64,000 bases of DNA, taken from NCBI RefSeq assembly GCF_002736105.1, contig NZ_CP024123.1, forward strand, positions 426,001 through 490,000, given 5' to 3'. The notes beneath the pieces are model-generated. The model saw only the letters and a program-made list of their open reading frames with translations, had not been told where the DNA came from and did not search any database. Below, one piece after another: positions 53,313-63,416 of the stretch. Position 1 is the first letter of the stretch. Every line of letters starts with the position of its first letter. This stretch comes from Solibacillus sp. R5-41 (GTDB lineage Bacteria > Bacillota > Bacilli > Bacillales_A > Planococcaceae). The position numbers and the translations under genes were made by a program.

Positions 53313-54303
53313 AAAATACGTATTCGCTTATGTAGTTTCAATAGTATTGCTGCTATTAAGCGTATGGTTTGGTGTGTCAATAGGTTCGGTTAGTATTCCC
53401 GTTTCAACATTATGGGATAGTACGACCGATCCCGTTGCCCACAGTATTTTGTGGAAGATTCGAATGCCGCGTGTCATTTTAGCGGCTATAATCGGTGCTT
53501 CCTTAGCAATTGCAGGGGCGGCCTTTCAAGGGTTGCTCAAAAATCCATTGGCAGACCCGTATACATTAGGAATTTCTTCAGGTGCCTCGGTTGGTGCGGT
53601 AATGACGATTTTCTTAGGTATTTCCATCCCGTTTTTAGGAAGCTTTACATTACCCGTTTTTAGTATGATTGGTGCACTGTTGACAATGATTGCGGTATTA
53701 AGCTTTGCCCGAATTGTAGACCGTACTATGAAAATGGAGACGCTCATTTTAACAGGTGTCATTTTTAGTTCCTTTTTAGGTTCTTGTATTTCATTAATGG
53801 TCGCCTTAACAGGAGAAGAACTAAGAGAAATTATTGGCTGGCTTTTAGGGAGCGTTTCAATGCGTGGCTGGCCTTATGTGAAAATGATTTTACCTTTCGC
53901 AATTATAGGAACTGTCATCATTTGGTTACAACGCCGTGAACTGAATGCGATGATTTATGGCGAAGAGCGTGCGCAATATTTAGGGGTCAATGTGAAGCGT
54001 AGTAAATTTATGATCTTGGCGGGTGGTTCGATACTAACTGGGGCATCCGTTGCAGTGTCAGGAACAATCGGTTTTGTCGGCCTTGTTATACCGCATATGG
54101 TGCGTATTATTATCGGAGCAGATCATCGCCATTTACTACCGATTTCCTTATTGAACGGGGCAAGTTTACTTGTCATTTGTGATTTAGTATCACGTACAAT
54201 TATTGCGCCAGTTGAGCTACCAATCGGTGTTATTACAGCCTTTATCGGTGCACCAGTGTTTGCTTATATATTCTTTAAGCAACGTAGAAAGGGTGGGGCA
54301 TAA
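53305..54303 (+). CDS. btuC: Cobalamin ABC transporter permease BtuC
   Basis: A 332-residue FecCD-family permease with about ten helices. Signatures are WKIRMPRVILAAIIGASLAIAGAAFQGLLKNPLADPYTLGISSGAS (residues about 48-95) and GLVIPHMVRIIIGADHRHLLP near residue 260, the loop that contacts the ATPase. The GTG at 53305 overlaps the btuF stop and has AGAGG six bases upstream; the ORF extends further upstream only inside btuF. It overlaps the ATPase gene by one base. Confidence 0.88.
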   Translation: MNKKYVFAYVVSIVLLLLSVWFGVSIGSVSIPVSTLWDSTTDPVAHSILWKIRMPRVILAAIIGASLAIAGAAFQGLLKNPLADPYTLGISSGASVGAVMTIFLGISIPFLGSFTLPVFSMIGALLTMIAVLSFARIVDRTMKMETLILTGVIFSSFLGSCISLMVALTGEELREIIGWLLGSVSMRGWPYVKMILPFAIIGTVIIWLQRRELNAMIYGEERAQYLGVNVKRSKFMILAGGSILTGASVAVSGTIGFVGLVIPHMVRIIIGADHRHLLPISLLNGASLLVICDLVSRTIIAPVELPIGVITAFIGAPVFAYIFFKQRRKGGA

Positions 54304-55766
54304 TGCTAACGGTGCAAAATATTTCAGGTGGCTATCACGCAAAACCAGTTGTCAAAAATGTGTCATTTCAAGTAGGGAAGGGAAAAATCCTTGGAATACT
54401 TGGGCCGAATGGTAGTGGGAAATCGACACTGTTAAAGATCATTAGCGGTGTACTCAAACCGCAAGACGGGCAAATCATTATAGACGGGCACGCCATTGAA
54501 AGCTATTCCGTAAAACAGCTAGCCAAAAAAATGGCGGTTCTTCCTCAATTACACGCGAGCAGTTTTTCAAATTCTGTCTATGCTGCAGTTTCTTTAGGGC
54601 GTTATCCCCATCAAAATGGCTTTTTCTCTTCGTGGTCGAAAGAAGATGAACAGGCGGTACAAACCGCGATGGAACAAACGGGTGTAGCACGCTATAAAGA
54701 GCAGTATTTAGAGCTGTTATCAGGTGGTGAGCAGCAGCGTGTGTTTATTGCACAGGCATTAGCTCAAAATTCGGAGTTACTATTATTAGATGAACCAACG
54801 AACCATTTAGATATCGCGCATCAAAAGCAAATTTTAGATATGATTCGGCAACAAGTTGAACAAAATGGCTTAACGGTCGTTTCCATTTTTCATGACATTA
54901 ACTTAGCCTCGCTCTATTGTGATGAATTATTGCTATTAGAAAATGGTGAAATGCGCTCGTTTGGATTACCTCATGAAGTCGTTTTACAGGAGCAAATTGA
55001 GGACGTTTACCAAGCGCGGATTGCTACATATCCGCATCCTGAGTTACCGAAGCCACAAATTACGATGCTACCTGCGAAGGAAATGCAACGTCATTTCGCG
55101 AAGGTAGCAGTGGGGGATTTTCGCATAACAAAGGATTATATTGAATACACTGCACAAGCCCCGTTAAAAGTGGTTTCATCAGCGGTGCATAATGCGGGTA
55201 TGGGCTGGTACGAAAGTTTTTTAAATCGCGCCATTTCTCCATACTATGATATAAATCAAGTGAATGAAGAAACGGTTGCCTTTTTGCAACAGCACCAGTT
55301 TGCTCCGACAAATACGGTCGTGATGCTTACGGCAGTTGCAACGAAATGCGCGGAAATTCAATCTTTTTCATCAGGGAATTGTGAAATTGTCGTCATGGTT
55401 ACGGCGGGTGTTGGCAATGGAATTGATGTTACGAAAGCTTATTTGCGTGATGAACCGTTTCATATTGGTACGGTAAATACATGGGTTTTTGTGAATGGCA
55501 AGCTGTCCGATGAAGCGTTTATCCAAGCGATGATTACCGCGACAGAGGCGAAAACGAAAGCATTTACAGAGCAGCAAGTCGTCGATCAACAAACGAAAAC
55601 GATTGCTACCGGTACGGCAACAGATAGCTTATTAATTGCGGCGACACAGCAAGGCGAGGAAATGCCCTATGCTGGGCCAATTACCGAGGTCGGTAAGTTA
55701 ATTGGTCGAGGTGTTTTCGAAACGACAATGGCGGCAATCGAAAAATATAAGCAAGCGAAAAATTAG
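54303..55766 (+). CDS. BtuD-CbiZ fusion: cobalamin ABC ATPase plus adenosylcobinamide amidohydrolase
   Basis: A 487-residue two-domain protein. Residues 1 to about 235 are an ABC ATPase (GPNGSGKST, LSGGEQQR, LLLLDEPTNHLD, switch His in IFHDINL). A linker of about 35 residues leads to a CbiZ domain at about 270-487 with VTAGVGNGIDVT, GTVNTWVFVNGKLSDEAFIQAM, TEAKTKAF and ATGTATDSLLIAATQ. CbiZ cleaves the aminopropanol arm of adenosylcobinamide so that imported incomplete corrinoids can be rebuilt. The fusion ties uptake to salvage in one polypeptide. It is in frame with no stop between domains. Such fusions are known in other bacilli. Confidence 0.9.
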   Translation: MLTVQNISGGYHAKPVVKNVSFQVGKGKILGILGPNGSGKSTLLKIISGVLKPQDGQIIIDGHAIESYSVKQLAKKMAVLPQLHASSFSNSVYAAVSLGRYPHQNGFFSSWSKEDEQAVQTAMEQTGVARYKEQYLELLSGGEQQRVFIAQALAQNSELLLLDEPTNHLDIAHQKQILDMIRQQVEQNGLTVVSIFHDINLASLYCDELLLLENGEMRSFGLPHEVVLQEQIEDVYQARIATYPHPELPKPQITMLPAKEMQRHFAKVAVGDFRITKDYIEYTAQAPLKVVSSAVHNAGMGWYESFLNRAISPYYDINQVNEETVAFLQQHQFAPTNTVVMLTAVATKCAEIQSFSSGNCEIVVMVTAGVGNGIDVTKAYLRDEPFHIGTVNTWVFVNGKLSDEAFIQAMITATEAKTKAFTEQQVVDQQTKTIATGTATDSLLIAATQQGEEMPYAGPITEVGKLIGRGVFETTMAAIEKYKQAKN

Positions 55767-55812
55767 GCAGCCATTTGTTGAGTTATGGATTATTCACGAA
55801 AGGGTGAACAGG

Positions 55813-56373
55813 ATGAAATTATATACGAAGCAAGGAGATAAAGGGAAAACAAGCATCATCGGAGGTCGCGTCGACAAAGACCATTTACGTGTACAGGCAT
55901 ATGGCACAATGGATGAGCTGAATTCCTTTATTGGGAAGGCGATTTCCGAATTAGAAAAAGGCAAATTTGCAGATATTATTGCAGACTTAACGGCAATCCA
56001 GCATGAGCTTTTTGATGGTGGTGGAGATTTAGCCAATGTCATGAAAGAACGTCACTATAAGCTAAAAGAAGAGCCAATTGTTATTTTAGAACAACGAATT
56101 GACGCCTTATCAGAAGAAGCCCCACCACTGCAACGATTTATTTTACCAGGTGGATCACCAGCAGCCGCAACCCTTCATATTGCACGCACAGTGGCGCGTC
56201 GTGCAGAACGCGAAACCGTGACACTCATGAAAGAAATAGAAGATGTATCACCCGTTGTTCAAAAGTATTTAAATAGACTATCAGATTATTTATTTGCCGC
56301 TGCGCGCATTGCAAACAGTCGATTATCTATCCCGGATGTCGAATATATTCGCAGTGCCAATGTATTTAAATAA
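55813..56373 (+). CDS. Cob(I)alamin adenosyltransferase, PduO type
   Basis: A 186-residue trimeric-type ATP:corrinoid adenosyltransferase. The N-terminal ATP loop is MKLYTKQGDKGKTSIIGG, VQAYGTMDELNSFIG follows, and the C-terminal active-site helix has HIARTVARRAERETV and YLNRLSDYLFAAAR. It makes adenosylcobalamin, both the coenzyme and the ligand of the upstream riboswitch. The ATG at 55813 follows AAAGGGTG; upstream in-frame codons belong to the end of the previous gene. It is the last gene of the operon before a strong terminator. Confidence 0.92.
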   Translation: MKLYTKQGDKGKTSIIGGRVDKDHLRVQAYGTMDELNSFIGKAISELEKGKFADIIADLTAIQHELFDGGGDLANVMKERHYKLKEEPIVILEQRIDALSEEAPPLQRFILPGGSPAAATLHIARTVARRAERETVTLMKEIEDVSPVVQKYLNRLSDYLFAAARIANSRLSIPDVEYIRSANVFK

Positions 56374-56376
56374 CCG

Positions 56377-56423
56377 TAAAATGCTAGCTAACGATATAAA
56401 AATCGTTAAGCTAGCATTTTTTT
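56377..56423 (+). terminator. Terminator of the cobalamin operon
   Basis: AAATGCTAGCT-AACGAT pairs, with one bulged base, with ATCGTTAAGCTAGCATTT and is followed by TTTTATG. Confidence 0.85.
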
Positions 56424-56460
56424 ATGAGTATTTAATTTTCAGAATTTATTTAAAATAGTG

Positions 56461-56489
56461 TTGACTGAATGCTCATTCATTATTAAAAT
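56461..56489 (+). promoter_or_regulatory. Sigma-A promoter with embedded palindromic operator
   Basis: TTGACT and TAAAAT are 17 bases apart. Between them TGAATG-CT-CATTCA (56466-56479) is a 6-2-6 palindrome that resembles the half-sites of the Bacillus FadR operator. A TetR-type repressor bound there would block polymerase. A related site is at 58946-58959. Confidence 0.65.
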
Positions 56490-56573
56490 GAAAATATAGA
56501 TTTGTATGTAAATTCAGTTTAATTAAAACAGATCAAAAAGGGGCTCGGAAATTAGTTTTAAAGGGGGAGTATT

Positions 56574-58832
56574 ATGAATACATTATTAATTATCAATTGG
56601 ATAGCGTTTGGAGCGGTGTTACTTTACGCACTCGGTTTATTCGTTTATTTATTAAAAACACGCTATGACTTTATTCAATTAGGTAGAAAAGAAGAATTCA
56701 ATCAAAAATTATCGGCACGTATTGGCGATATCGTCGAAAAAGTTTTTGGACAGTCAAAATTATTGAAGGATAAGAAAATGGGCTTAACGCACGTTTTCTT
56801 CTTCTACGGATTTTTACTCGTTCAACTCGGTGCGATTGATTTAATTTTGAAAGGGTTAATACCAGGTACACATTTGCCACTCGCTGGATTATATCCTGTA
56901 TTTACATTCTTCCAAGAAATCGTGGCACTTGTTATTTTAGTAGCCGTATTTACAGCGTTTTACCGTCGTTATGTGGAAAAGCTTGTCCGTTTAAAACGAG
57001 GCTTTAAAAATGGACTTGTCCTTATTTTCATCGGTGGGTTAATGCTTTCGACATTAATAGCAAATGGAATGGGCTTAATTTGGCATGATCATGGTTTAAC
57101 AGGTGCCGAGCCAGTTGCATCGGGCATCGCATGGCTGTTCCAATGGTTACCACAGACAGCAGCAATCGCAATTTTTTATGTGATGTGGTGGGCACACTTA
57201 CTATTTTTATTAACGTTCCTAGTATATATTCCGCAATCAAAGCACTTCCACTTAATTACGTCGATTATGAACGTATTTGCCAACCGTCAAGAGCGTATGG
57301 GCACATTACGTCCGATTGACTTTGCAGCATTAGAGGAAGCAGAAGATGAAGAAAATATGCCGCCATTAGGTGTTGGAAAAATTCATGATTTCACACAAAA
57401 ACAAATGCTGGATCTATATGCTTGTGTAGAATGTGGTCGCTGTACAAATATGTGTCCTGCAACGGGTACAGGGAAAATGTTATCTCCAATGGATTTAATC
57501 GTAAAGTTGCGCGATCATTTAACATTTACAGGCGCGGTTGAAACAAAGCAAAAGCCGTGGGTACCATTTTCATTCTTTAAAAACACACAAGGAAATCAGC
57601 TTGCTATGGCTGCAGGTGCAGAAGGCGCAGTCATCGACAACATTTATAGCCCATCTTTAATCGGTGATGTTATAACAGAGGAAGAAATTTGGGCTTGTAC
57701 AACATGCCGTAACTGTGAAGACCAATGTCCAGTTATGAATGAGCATGTGGATAAAATTATTGATCTACGTCGTTATTTAACGATGACAGAAGGAAAAGTT
57801 AATCCAGATGCACAACGCGCGATGACAAATATCGAGCGTCAAGGTAATCCATGGGGCTTAAACCGTAAAGAAAAAGAAAACTGGCGGGACCTTGATCCAT
57901 CGATTTCAATTCCAACAGTTAAAGAACTGAAAAAATCAGGCGAAGAAATGGACTATTTATTCTGGGTAGGTTCTATGGGTGCATTTGATAACCGCTCACA
58001 AAAAATTGCTTTAGCCTTTGCAAAGTTGATGAATCAAGCAGGTGTGAAATTCGCCATTTTAGGTAACAAGGAAAAGAACTCTGGAGATACACCGCGCCGC
58101 TTAGGAAATGAGTTTTTATTCCAAGAGCTTGCAACAGCGAATATTGATGAATTTGAAAAAAATGATGTGAAGAAAATCGTTACGATTGACCCGCATGCCT
58201 ATAATATTTTTAAAAATGAATACCAAGATTTCGGCTGGAAAGGTGAAGTATTGCACCATACAGAATTACTTTACGATTTAATCCAGGAAGGTCGTTTGAC
58301 GATGGATTACCGTGTAGATGAAACGATTGTATTCCATGATTCCTGCTACTTAGGTCGTTACAATGACGTGTATGATCCACCACGTGAAATTTTAAAAGGC
58401 ATTCCAGGCGTGAAGCTAGTAGAAATGGCACGTAATCGTGAAGAAGGTATGTGCTGTGGTGCCGGTGGTGGTTTAATGTGGATGGAAGAGCATGTTGGAA
58501 ACCGTATTAATGTTGCTCGTACAGAACAAGCGCTTGCAACAGAGGCATCGGTCATTTCATCCGGCTGCCCGTACTGTTTAACGATGCTATCAGATGGTAC
58601 GAAAGCAATTGAAGTGGAAGACAAGGTTAGCACTTACGACATCGCAGAATTACTAGAGCGTGCTGTATTTGGTACTAAGGTAGCTCCTACAGTGGAAGAA
58701 GTACTTGTAGAAACAATTGAAGAAGGTACTCCAATTGTAGAAGAAGTCCAAGTGAAAGAAGCGGTAACTGTAAGTGGTGTAGAATCTGTAATTGAAGAAT
58801 TACCAACTATATCTGAAAAGAAAGATGAATAA
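56574..58832 (+). CDS. FadF-like membrane iron-sulfur oxidoreductase
   Basis: A 752-residue protein with four or five membrane helices in the first 240 residues (cytochrome b-like gamma subunit part with several His), two 4Fe-4S motifs (CVECGRCTNMCP near 283 and CTTCRNCEDQCP near 374), and a C-terminal region with cysteine-rich CCG-type motifs (DSCYLGRYND, CCGAGGG, GCPYC). An acidic Val/Glu tail of about 60 residues follows. This is the B. subtilis FadF (YwjF) architecture, thought to pass electrons from acyl-CoA dehydrogenases via ETF to quinone. Its place before thiolase and acyl-CoA dehydrogenase genes supports that role. Confidence 0.85.
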   Translation: MNTLLIINWIAFGAVLLYALGLFVYLLKTRYDFIQLGRKEEFNQKLSARIGDIVEKVFGQSKLLKDKKMGLTHVFFFYGFLLVQLGAIDLILKGLIPGTHLPLAGLYPVFTFFQEIVALVILVAVFTAFYRRYVEKLVRLKRGFKNGLVLIFIGGLMLSTLIANGMGLIWHDHGLTGAEPVASGIAWLFQWLPQTAAIAIFYVMWWAHLLFLLTFLVYIPQSKHFHLITSIMNVFANRQERMGTLRPIDFAALEEAEDEENMPPLGVGKIHDFTQKQMLDLYACVECGRCTNMCPATGTGKMLSPMDLIVKLRDHLTFTGAVETKQKPWVPFSFFKNTQGNQLAMAAGAEGAVIDNIYSPSLIGDVITEEEIWACTTCRNCEDQCPVMNEHVDKIIDLRRYLTMTEGKVNPDAQRAMTNIERQGNPWGLNRKEKENWRDLDPSISIPTVKELKKSGEEMDYLFWVGSMGAFDNRSQKIALAFAKLMNQAGVKFAILGNKEKNSGDTPRRLGNEFLFQELATANIDEFEKNDVKKIVTIDPHAYNIFKNEYQDFGWKGEVLHHTELLYDLIQEGRLTMDYRVDETIVFHDSCYLGRYNDVYDPPREILKGIPGVKLVEMARNREEGMCCGAGGGLMWMEEHVGNRINVARTEQALATEASVISSGCPYCLTMLSDGTKAIEVEDKVSTYDIAELLERAVFGTKVAPTVEEVLVETIEEGTPIVEEVQVKEAVTVSGVESVIEELPTISEKKDE

Positions 58833-58908
58833 AGAATAATATTACGTAAAAACTTTAAATTCTAAAAATTCGGTTGATTAATATTTTCAGATTTTGTAAA
58901 ATGGAAAT

Positions 58909-58933
58909 GGGAGTGAATTTACTCCCGTTTTTT
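58909..58933 (+). terminator. Terminator after the FadF-like gene
   Basis: GGGAGT and ACTCCC pair around GAATTT and are followed by GTTTTTT. The thiolase gene therefore probably has its own promoter. Confidence 0.7.
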
Positions 58934-58945
58934 ACACTATCATAT

Positions 58946-58959
58946 TGAGCGAGCGTTCA
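58946..58959 (+). promoter_or_regulatory. Second 6-2-6 palindrome, candidate TetR-family operator
   Basis: TGAGCG-AG-CGTTCA has the same layout as TGAATG-CT-CATTCA at 56466-56479 and fits TGARYG-NN-CRTTCA. It lies 75 bp before the thiolase start, just after a terminator, where a promoter is expected. Confidence 0.5.
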
Positions 58960-59033
58960 GTCAGTCAGCTGATGAATTGAGCGCAAACTTGGATAAAACG
59001 TTTTCCAGTCAATCAAACAAAGGGGTGTATGGA

Positions 59034-60236
59034 TTGTCAAAAACAGTGATTTTAGATGGGGCACGAACGGCTTTTGGAAAATTCGGTGGGGTATTGGGAT
59101 CTTTATCGGCAAGTGATTTAGGTGGCATTGCTATTGCAGAAGCTTTAAAAAAGGCCGATGTTGCGGTAGATGATGTACAGGAAGTCATTATTGGGAACGT
59201 TTTACAAGCAGGTCAAGGACAAATTCCTTCTCGTCAAGCAGCTACAAAAGCAGGGATTCCATGGCATGTCAAAACAGAAACAATCAATAAAGTTTGTGCA
59301 TCAGGTATGCGTAGCGTGACGCTTGCAGATCAATTGATTCGCTCAGGGGATGAGGAAATCATTGTAGCGGGTGGAATGGAATCGATGTCCAATGCGCCGT
59401 ACTATATGCCAAAAGGACGCTTTGGCTTGCGAATGGGAGACGCAACCTTAGTAGATGGGCTATTACATGATGGACTAACATGTGCATTTAACCCACAGCA
59501 AGTACATATGGGTGTTTACGGAAATGAAACAGCACAGCAATTTCAAATTAGCCGTGAGTTACAAGATGCTTGGGCTGTACGCAGTCATGAACGAGCAATT
59601 GCTGCAATAGAGGATGGGAAATTTGCGCAGGAGATCGCCGTAGTGGAGCTAGCGCAACGTAAGGGTGAGCCGATCCGCATTGAACAAGATGAAGCCCCAC
59701 GTAAAGGGACTTCAATGGAAGCGCTTTCGAAATTAAAGTCAGCGTTTAGTCAAGATGGTACGATTACCGCTGGAAATGCACCAGGCGTAAATGATGGTGC
59801 CTGTGCGCTCGTATTAATGAGTGAAGAACGTGCGCAAAAGGAAAATCGTCAACCATTAGCAAAAATTCTTGCACATGCAGAAGTAGGCGTTGCACCTGAA
59901 CAATTCCCTCAAACACCGGGACTTGTAATCAATGCTTTACTTGAAAAAACAGGGAAATCACTAGAAGAAATTGATTTAGTTGAAATTAATGAAGCGTTTG
60001 CGGCAGTAGCACTTGTAAGTAATGAGCTAGCGACGCTGGATGCAGAAAAAGTAAATGTCAATGGTGGTGCAGTAGCACTTGGACATCCGATTGGCGCAAG
60101 TGGTGCACGCATTATTTTGACGCTTGCTTATGAATTAAAGCGTCGAGGTGGTGGACTTGGAATCGCAGCGATCTGTTCAGGTGGCGGTCAAGGGGATGCG
60201 ATATTAATTGAAGTACCAGGCAAGGGGGAGAAATAG
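59034..60236 (+). CDS. Acetyl-CoA C-acyltransferase (thiolase)
   Basis: A 400-residue thiolase. The acylated Cys is in [18 protein letters not shown] near residue 88, the NEAF motif is in [11 protein letters not shown], the His in [18 protein letters not shown] and the second Cys in [12 protein letters not shown] at 59034, eight or nine bases after AAAGGGG, is the likely start; the ORF extends 19 codons upstream without thiolase sequence. It could act in acetoacetyl-CoA formation or in beta-oxidation; the neighbours (hydroxyacyl-CoA dehydrogenase, acyl-CoA dehydrogenases) favour degradation, like the mmg-type operons. Confidence 0.9.
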   Translation: MSKTVILDGARTAFGKFGGVLGSLSASDLGGIAIAEALKKADVAVDDVQEVIIGNVLQAGQGQIPSRQAATKAGIPWHVKTETINKVCASGMRSVTLADQLIRSGDEEIIVAGGMESMSNAPYYMPKGRFGLRMGDATLVDGLLHDGLTCAFNPQQVHMGVYGNETAQQFQISRELQDAWAVRSHERAIAAIEDGKFAQEIAVVELAQRKGEPIRIEQDEAPRKGTSMEALSKLKSAFSQDGTITAGNAPGVNDGACALVLMSEERAQKENRQPLAKILAHAEVGVAPEQFPQTPGLVINALLEKTGKSLEEIDLVEINEAFAAVALVSNELATLDAEKVNVNGGAVALGHPIGASGARIILTLAYELKRRGGGLGIAAICSGGGQGDAILIEVPGKGEK

Positions 60237-60237
60237 G

Positions 60238-61089
60238 ATGAATATTCAAACGGTTATGGTCATCGGTGCAGGGCAAATGGGATCTGGCATTGCGCAAGTT
60301 TGTGCACAAGCGGGCTATCACGTTGTATTAAACGATATGAAACAAGAGTTTTTTGAGCGCGGGATCGCATCAATCACGAAAAACTTAACGCGTGACGTAG
60401 AAAAAGGACGAAAAACAGCGCAACAAAAAGAGGAAATTCTTTCACGAATTACGATGTCTTTATCAATTGAGGATGCAAGTAAAGTAGATATTATTATCGA
60501 GGCAGCTGTTGAAAATATGGAAGTGAAACAGTCGATTTTCCAACAGCTGGACCGCATTGCACCAGAACACGCCATATTAGCGACGAATACATCAAGCCTT
60601 CCAATTACAGAAATTGCAGCTGTAACGAATCGACCTGAAAAAGTGATTGGAATGCATTTTATGAATCCTGTACCTGTTATGCAACTCGTTGAAATCATTC
60701 GTGGCTTAGCAACGGCAGATGAAGTTTATGAAACGGTTGCGACAATGACAAAGCAGTTAGGTAAAACAGGCGTTGAAGTAAATGATTTCCCAGGATTCAT
60801 TTCAAATCGTATTTTATTACCAATGATTAATGAGGCTATTTATGCACTATATGAAGGCGTTGCAACGAAAGAAGCAATTGATGATGTCATGAAAATGGGA
60901 ATGAATCATCCGATGGGGCCATTAACATTGGCAGACTTTATCGGACTGGATACTTGTTTATCCATAATGGAAATCTTACATGAAGGACTTGGAGATAGTA
61001 AATATCGCCCATGCCCACTCCTTCGAAAATACGTAGCAGCAGGTTGGCTCGGTAAAAAATCTGGTCGAGGCTTTTACGTATACGAATAG
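60238..61089 (+). CDS. 3-hydroxybutyryl-CoA dehydrogenase
   Basis: A 283-residue NAD-dependent dehydrogenase. The Rossmann motif is [14 protein letters not shown], with the catalytic His in [20 protein letters not shown] and its partner Glu shortly after; the C-terminal helical domain has [18 protein letters not shown] and [16 protein letters not shown]. It matches Hbd/MmgB in length. The ATG at 60238 follows GGGGGAG by seven bases; its distance of one base from the thiolase stop shows co-transcription. Confidence 0.92.
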   Translation: MNIQTVMVIGAGQMGSGIAQVCAQAGYHVVLNDMKQEFFERGIASITKNLTRDVEKGRKTAQQKEEILSRITMSLSIEDASKVDIIIEAAVENMEVKQSIFQQLDRIAPEHAILATNTSSLPITEIAAVTNRPEKVIGMHFMNPVPVMQLVEIIRGLATADEVYETVATMTKQLGKTGVEVNDFPGFISNRILLPMINEAIYALYEGVATKEAIDDVMKMGMNHPMGPLTLADFIGLDTCLSIMEILHEGLGDSKYRPCPLLRKYVAAGWLGKKSGRGFYVYE

Positions 61090-61101
61090 GAGGAGAGTAT
61101 C

Positions 61102-62238
61102 ATGAATCTACAATTTACAGATGAACAGCTTATGATGCGCAATATGGTTCGTGATTTTGCAAAAACGGAAATTGAACCTTTTATTGAACGAATGGAAGCG
61201 GGCGAATTCCCGCGGGAGATTGTTCAAAAAATGGGTGAGCTCGGCCTTATGGGCATTACCGCACCTGAACAATATGGTGGGGCTGCAATGGATTTCACCT
61301 CTTACATTATCGCGATTAATGAGTTATCGAAAGTAAGTGCGGTCATGGGCGTTATTTTATCCGTGCATACGTCAGTTGGGACGAATCCGATTTTATATTT
61401 TGGTAACGAAAAGCAAAAGCAACACTACATACCGAAGCTTGCAAGTGGTGAATATTTAGGAGCATTTTGCTTAACGGAAACGAATGCAGGAAGTGATGCG
61501 GGTGCATTAAAAACGCGTGCAGTCCGTGATGGCGATGATTATATAATAAACGGGTCAAAAGTATTTATTACAAATGGCAATGAGGCGGATGTGTATATCG
61601 TCTTTGCCTCAACGGATCCAGAGGCGGGCTCACGCGGCATTTCGGCATTTATTGTTGAGAAAAATACAGCGGGGTTCATTATCGGTAAAGATGAACGGAA
61701 AATGGGCTTACACGGTTCGAGAACGGTTCAGTTAACATTTGAAAATATGCGTATTTCGGCTACTCAGTTATTAGGGGAAGAGGGAGAAGGCTATAAAATT
61801 GCGCTTGCAAATTTAGATGTGGGACGGATTGGAATTGCCGCGCAAAGCTTGGGGATAGCTGAAGCCGCATTAGATGCAGCGACAGCTTATGCAAAGGAAC
61901 GTGTGCAATTTGGTAAACCGATTGCACAGCAGCAGGGGGTAGGCTTTAAATTAGCGGACATGGCAACTGCCGTGGAAGCAGCAAAATTACTCGTATATCG
62001 AGCGGCGCATTTACGTTCGCAAAATTTACCTTGCGGAAAAGAAGCATCAATGGCTAAGTTATTTGCCTCACAAACCGCGATGGATACAGCGATTGAAGCG
62101 GTACAAATTTTAGGTGGCTACGGCTACACCGAGGACTACCCAGTAGAACGCTATTTCCGCGACGCTAAAATTACGCAAATTTACGAAGGTACAAGTGAAA
62201 TTCAAAAGATTGTTATTAGCAAACATGTAATGGGATGA
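61102..62238 (+). CDS. Acyl-CoA dehydrogenase (first of tandem pair)
   Basis: A 378-residue FAD enzyme. FCLTETNAGSDAGALKT binds FAD and substrate, YIINGSKVFITNGNEADVYIVFA is in the middle domain, QILGGYGYTEDYPVERYFRDAK follows, and the catalytic base Glu is in QIYEGTSEIQ. Chain length cannot be told exactly; short-chain or butyryl-CoA type is likely given Hbd and thiolase. GGAGGAG precedes the ATG, 12 bp after the hydroxybutyryl-CoA dehydrogenase gene. Confidence 0.92.
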   Translation: MNLQFTDEQLMMRNMVRDFAKTEIEPFIERMEAGEFPREIVQKMGELGLMGITAPEQYGGAAMDFTSYIIAINELSKVSAVMGVILSVHTSVGTNPILYFGNEKQKQHYIPKLASGEYLGAFCLTETNAGSDAGALKTRAVRDGDDYIINGSKVFITNGNEADVYIVFASTDPEAGSRGISAFIVEKNTAGFIIGKDERKMGLHGSRTVQLTFENMRISATQLLGEEGEGYKIALANLDVGRIGIAAQSLGIAEAALDAATAYAKERVQFGKPIAQQQGVGFKLADMATAVEAAKLLVYRAAHLRSQNLPCGKEASMAKLFASQTAMDTAIEAVQILGGYGYTEDYPVERYFRDAKITQIYEGTSEIQKIVISKHVMG

Positions 62239-62276
62239 AATGAATTAAAAACTTCATAACAAAGGGGAAATATAAA

Positions 62277-63413
62277 ATGAACTTTCAATTATCAGAAGAG
62301 CATCAACAATTACGTGAAATGATTCGTGATTTCGCAGTGAATGAAGTAGCACCATCTGCAGAACACCGCGATGAGCATGAGGAATTTGACCGTGGCATTT
62401 TCGATAAAATGGCTGAGTTAGGCTTAACAGGTATTCCATGGCCGGAAGAGTACGGCGGCGCAGGGTTTGACTATTTGGCTTATTGTATCGCAGTAGAGGA
62501 GCTGTCACGCGTTTGTGCATCAACAGGGGTAACGTTATCAGCTCATACATCACTTGCAGGTTGGCCGATTTACAAGTTTGGCAACGAGGAGCAAAAGCAA
62601 AAATTCTTGCGCCCAATGGCTGAAGGGAAAAAAATCGGTGCTTACGGTTTAACAGAGGCAGGCTCGGGTTCTGATGCAGGCGGCATGAAAACATATGCGG
62701 TGAAAGATGGCGACGATTATGTGTTAAATGGCTCGAAAATATTTATTACTAATGGTGGCGTAGCGGATATTTATGTCGTGTTTGCTGTGACAGATCCAGA
62801 GGCTAAAAACGGAACGACGGCATTTATTGTAGAAGCTGATTTCCCAGGCTTCTCAGTAGGGAAAAAAGAACGTAAATTAGGCATTCGTTCATCGCCAACT
62901 ACAGAAATAATTTTTGAAAATTGCCGTGTACCAAAGGAAAATATGCTTGGTGAAGAAGGGCAAGGCTTTATCATTGCGATGAAAACATTAGATGGCGGTC
63001 GTAACGGCATTGCGGCACAGGCAGTTGGTATCGCACAAGGGGCACTTGATGCAGCCGTTGATTATGCGAAAGAACGCGTACAATTTGGTAAGCCAATTGC
63101 TGCGAATCAAGGGGTATCCTTTAAATTAGCGGATATGGCAACAGAAATCGAAGCATCTCGTTTACTGACATATCAAGCGGCTTGGTTGGAATCAAATGAT
63201 TTACCATACGGAAAAGCGTCTGCAATGGCAAAATTATTAGCTGGAGATACAGCGATGAAAGTAACGACAGAAGCTGTGCAAGTTTTTGGTGGCTACGGCT
63301 ATACGAAAGACTATCCGGTAGAGCGCTATATGCGTGATGCGAAAATTACGCAAATTTATGAGGGCACACAGGAAATTCAACGCCTCGTAATTTCGCGTAT
63401 GCTGACGAAATAA
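62277..63413 (+). CDS. Acyl-CoA dehydrogenase (second of tandem pair)
   Basis: A 378-residue paralogue of the preceding gene, colinear throughout. [50 protein letters not shown] and the catalytic Glu in [10 protein letters not shown] are intact. Sequence differences in the first 100 residues suggest a different acyl chain preference, possibly a butyryl- or isobutyryl-CoA type. AAGGGGAAA precedes the ATG. The TetR-type regulator follows after three bases. Confidence 0.92.
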   Translation: MNFQLSEEHQQLREMIRDFAVNEVAPSAEHRDEHEEFDRGIFDKMAELGLTGIPWPEEYGGAGFDYLAYCIAVEELSRVCASTGVTLSAHTSLAGWPIYKFGNEEQKQKFLRPMAEGKKIGAYGLTEAGSGSDAGGMKTYAVKDGDDYVLNGSKIFITNGGVADIYVVFAVTDPEAKNGTTAFIVEADFPGFSVGKKERKLGIRSSPTTEIIFENCRVPKENMLGEEGQGFIIAMKTLDGGRNGIAAQAVGIAQGALDAAVDYAKERVQFGKPIAANQGVSFKLADMATEIEASRLLTYQAAWLESNDLPYGKASAMAKLLAGDTAMKVTTEAVQVFGGYGYTKDYPVERYMRDAKITQIYEGTQEIQRLVISRMLTK

Positions 63414-63416
63414 TGT

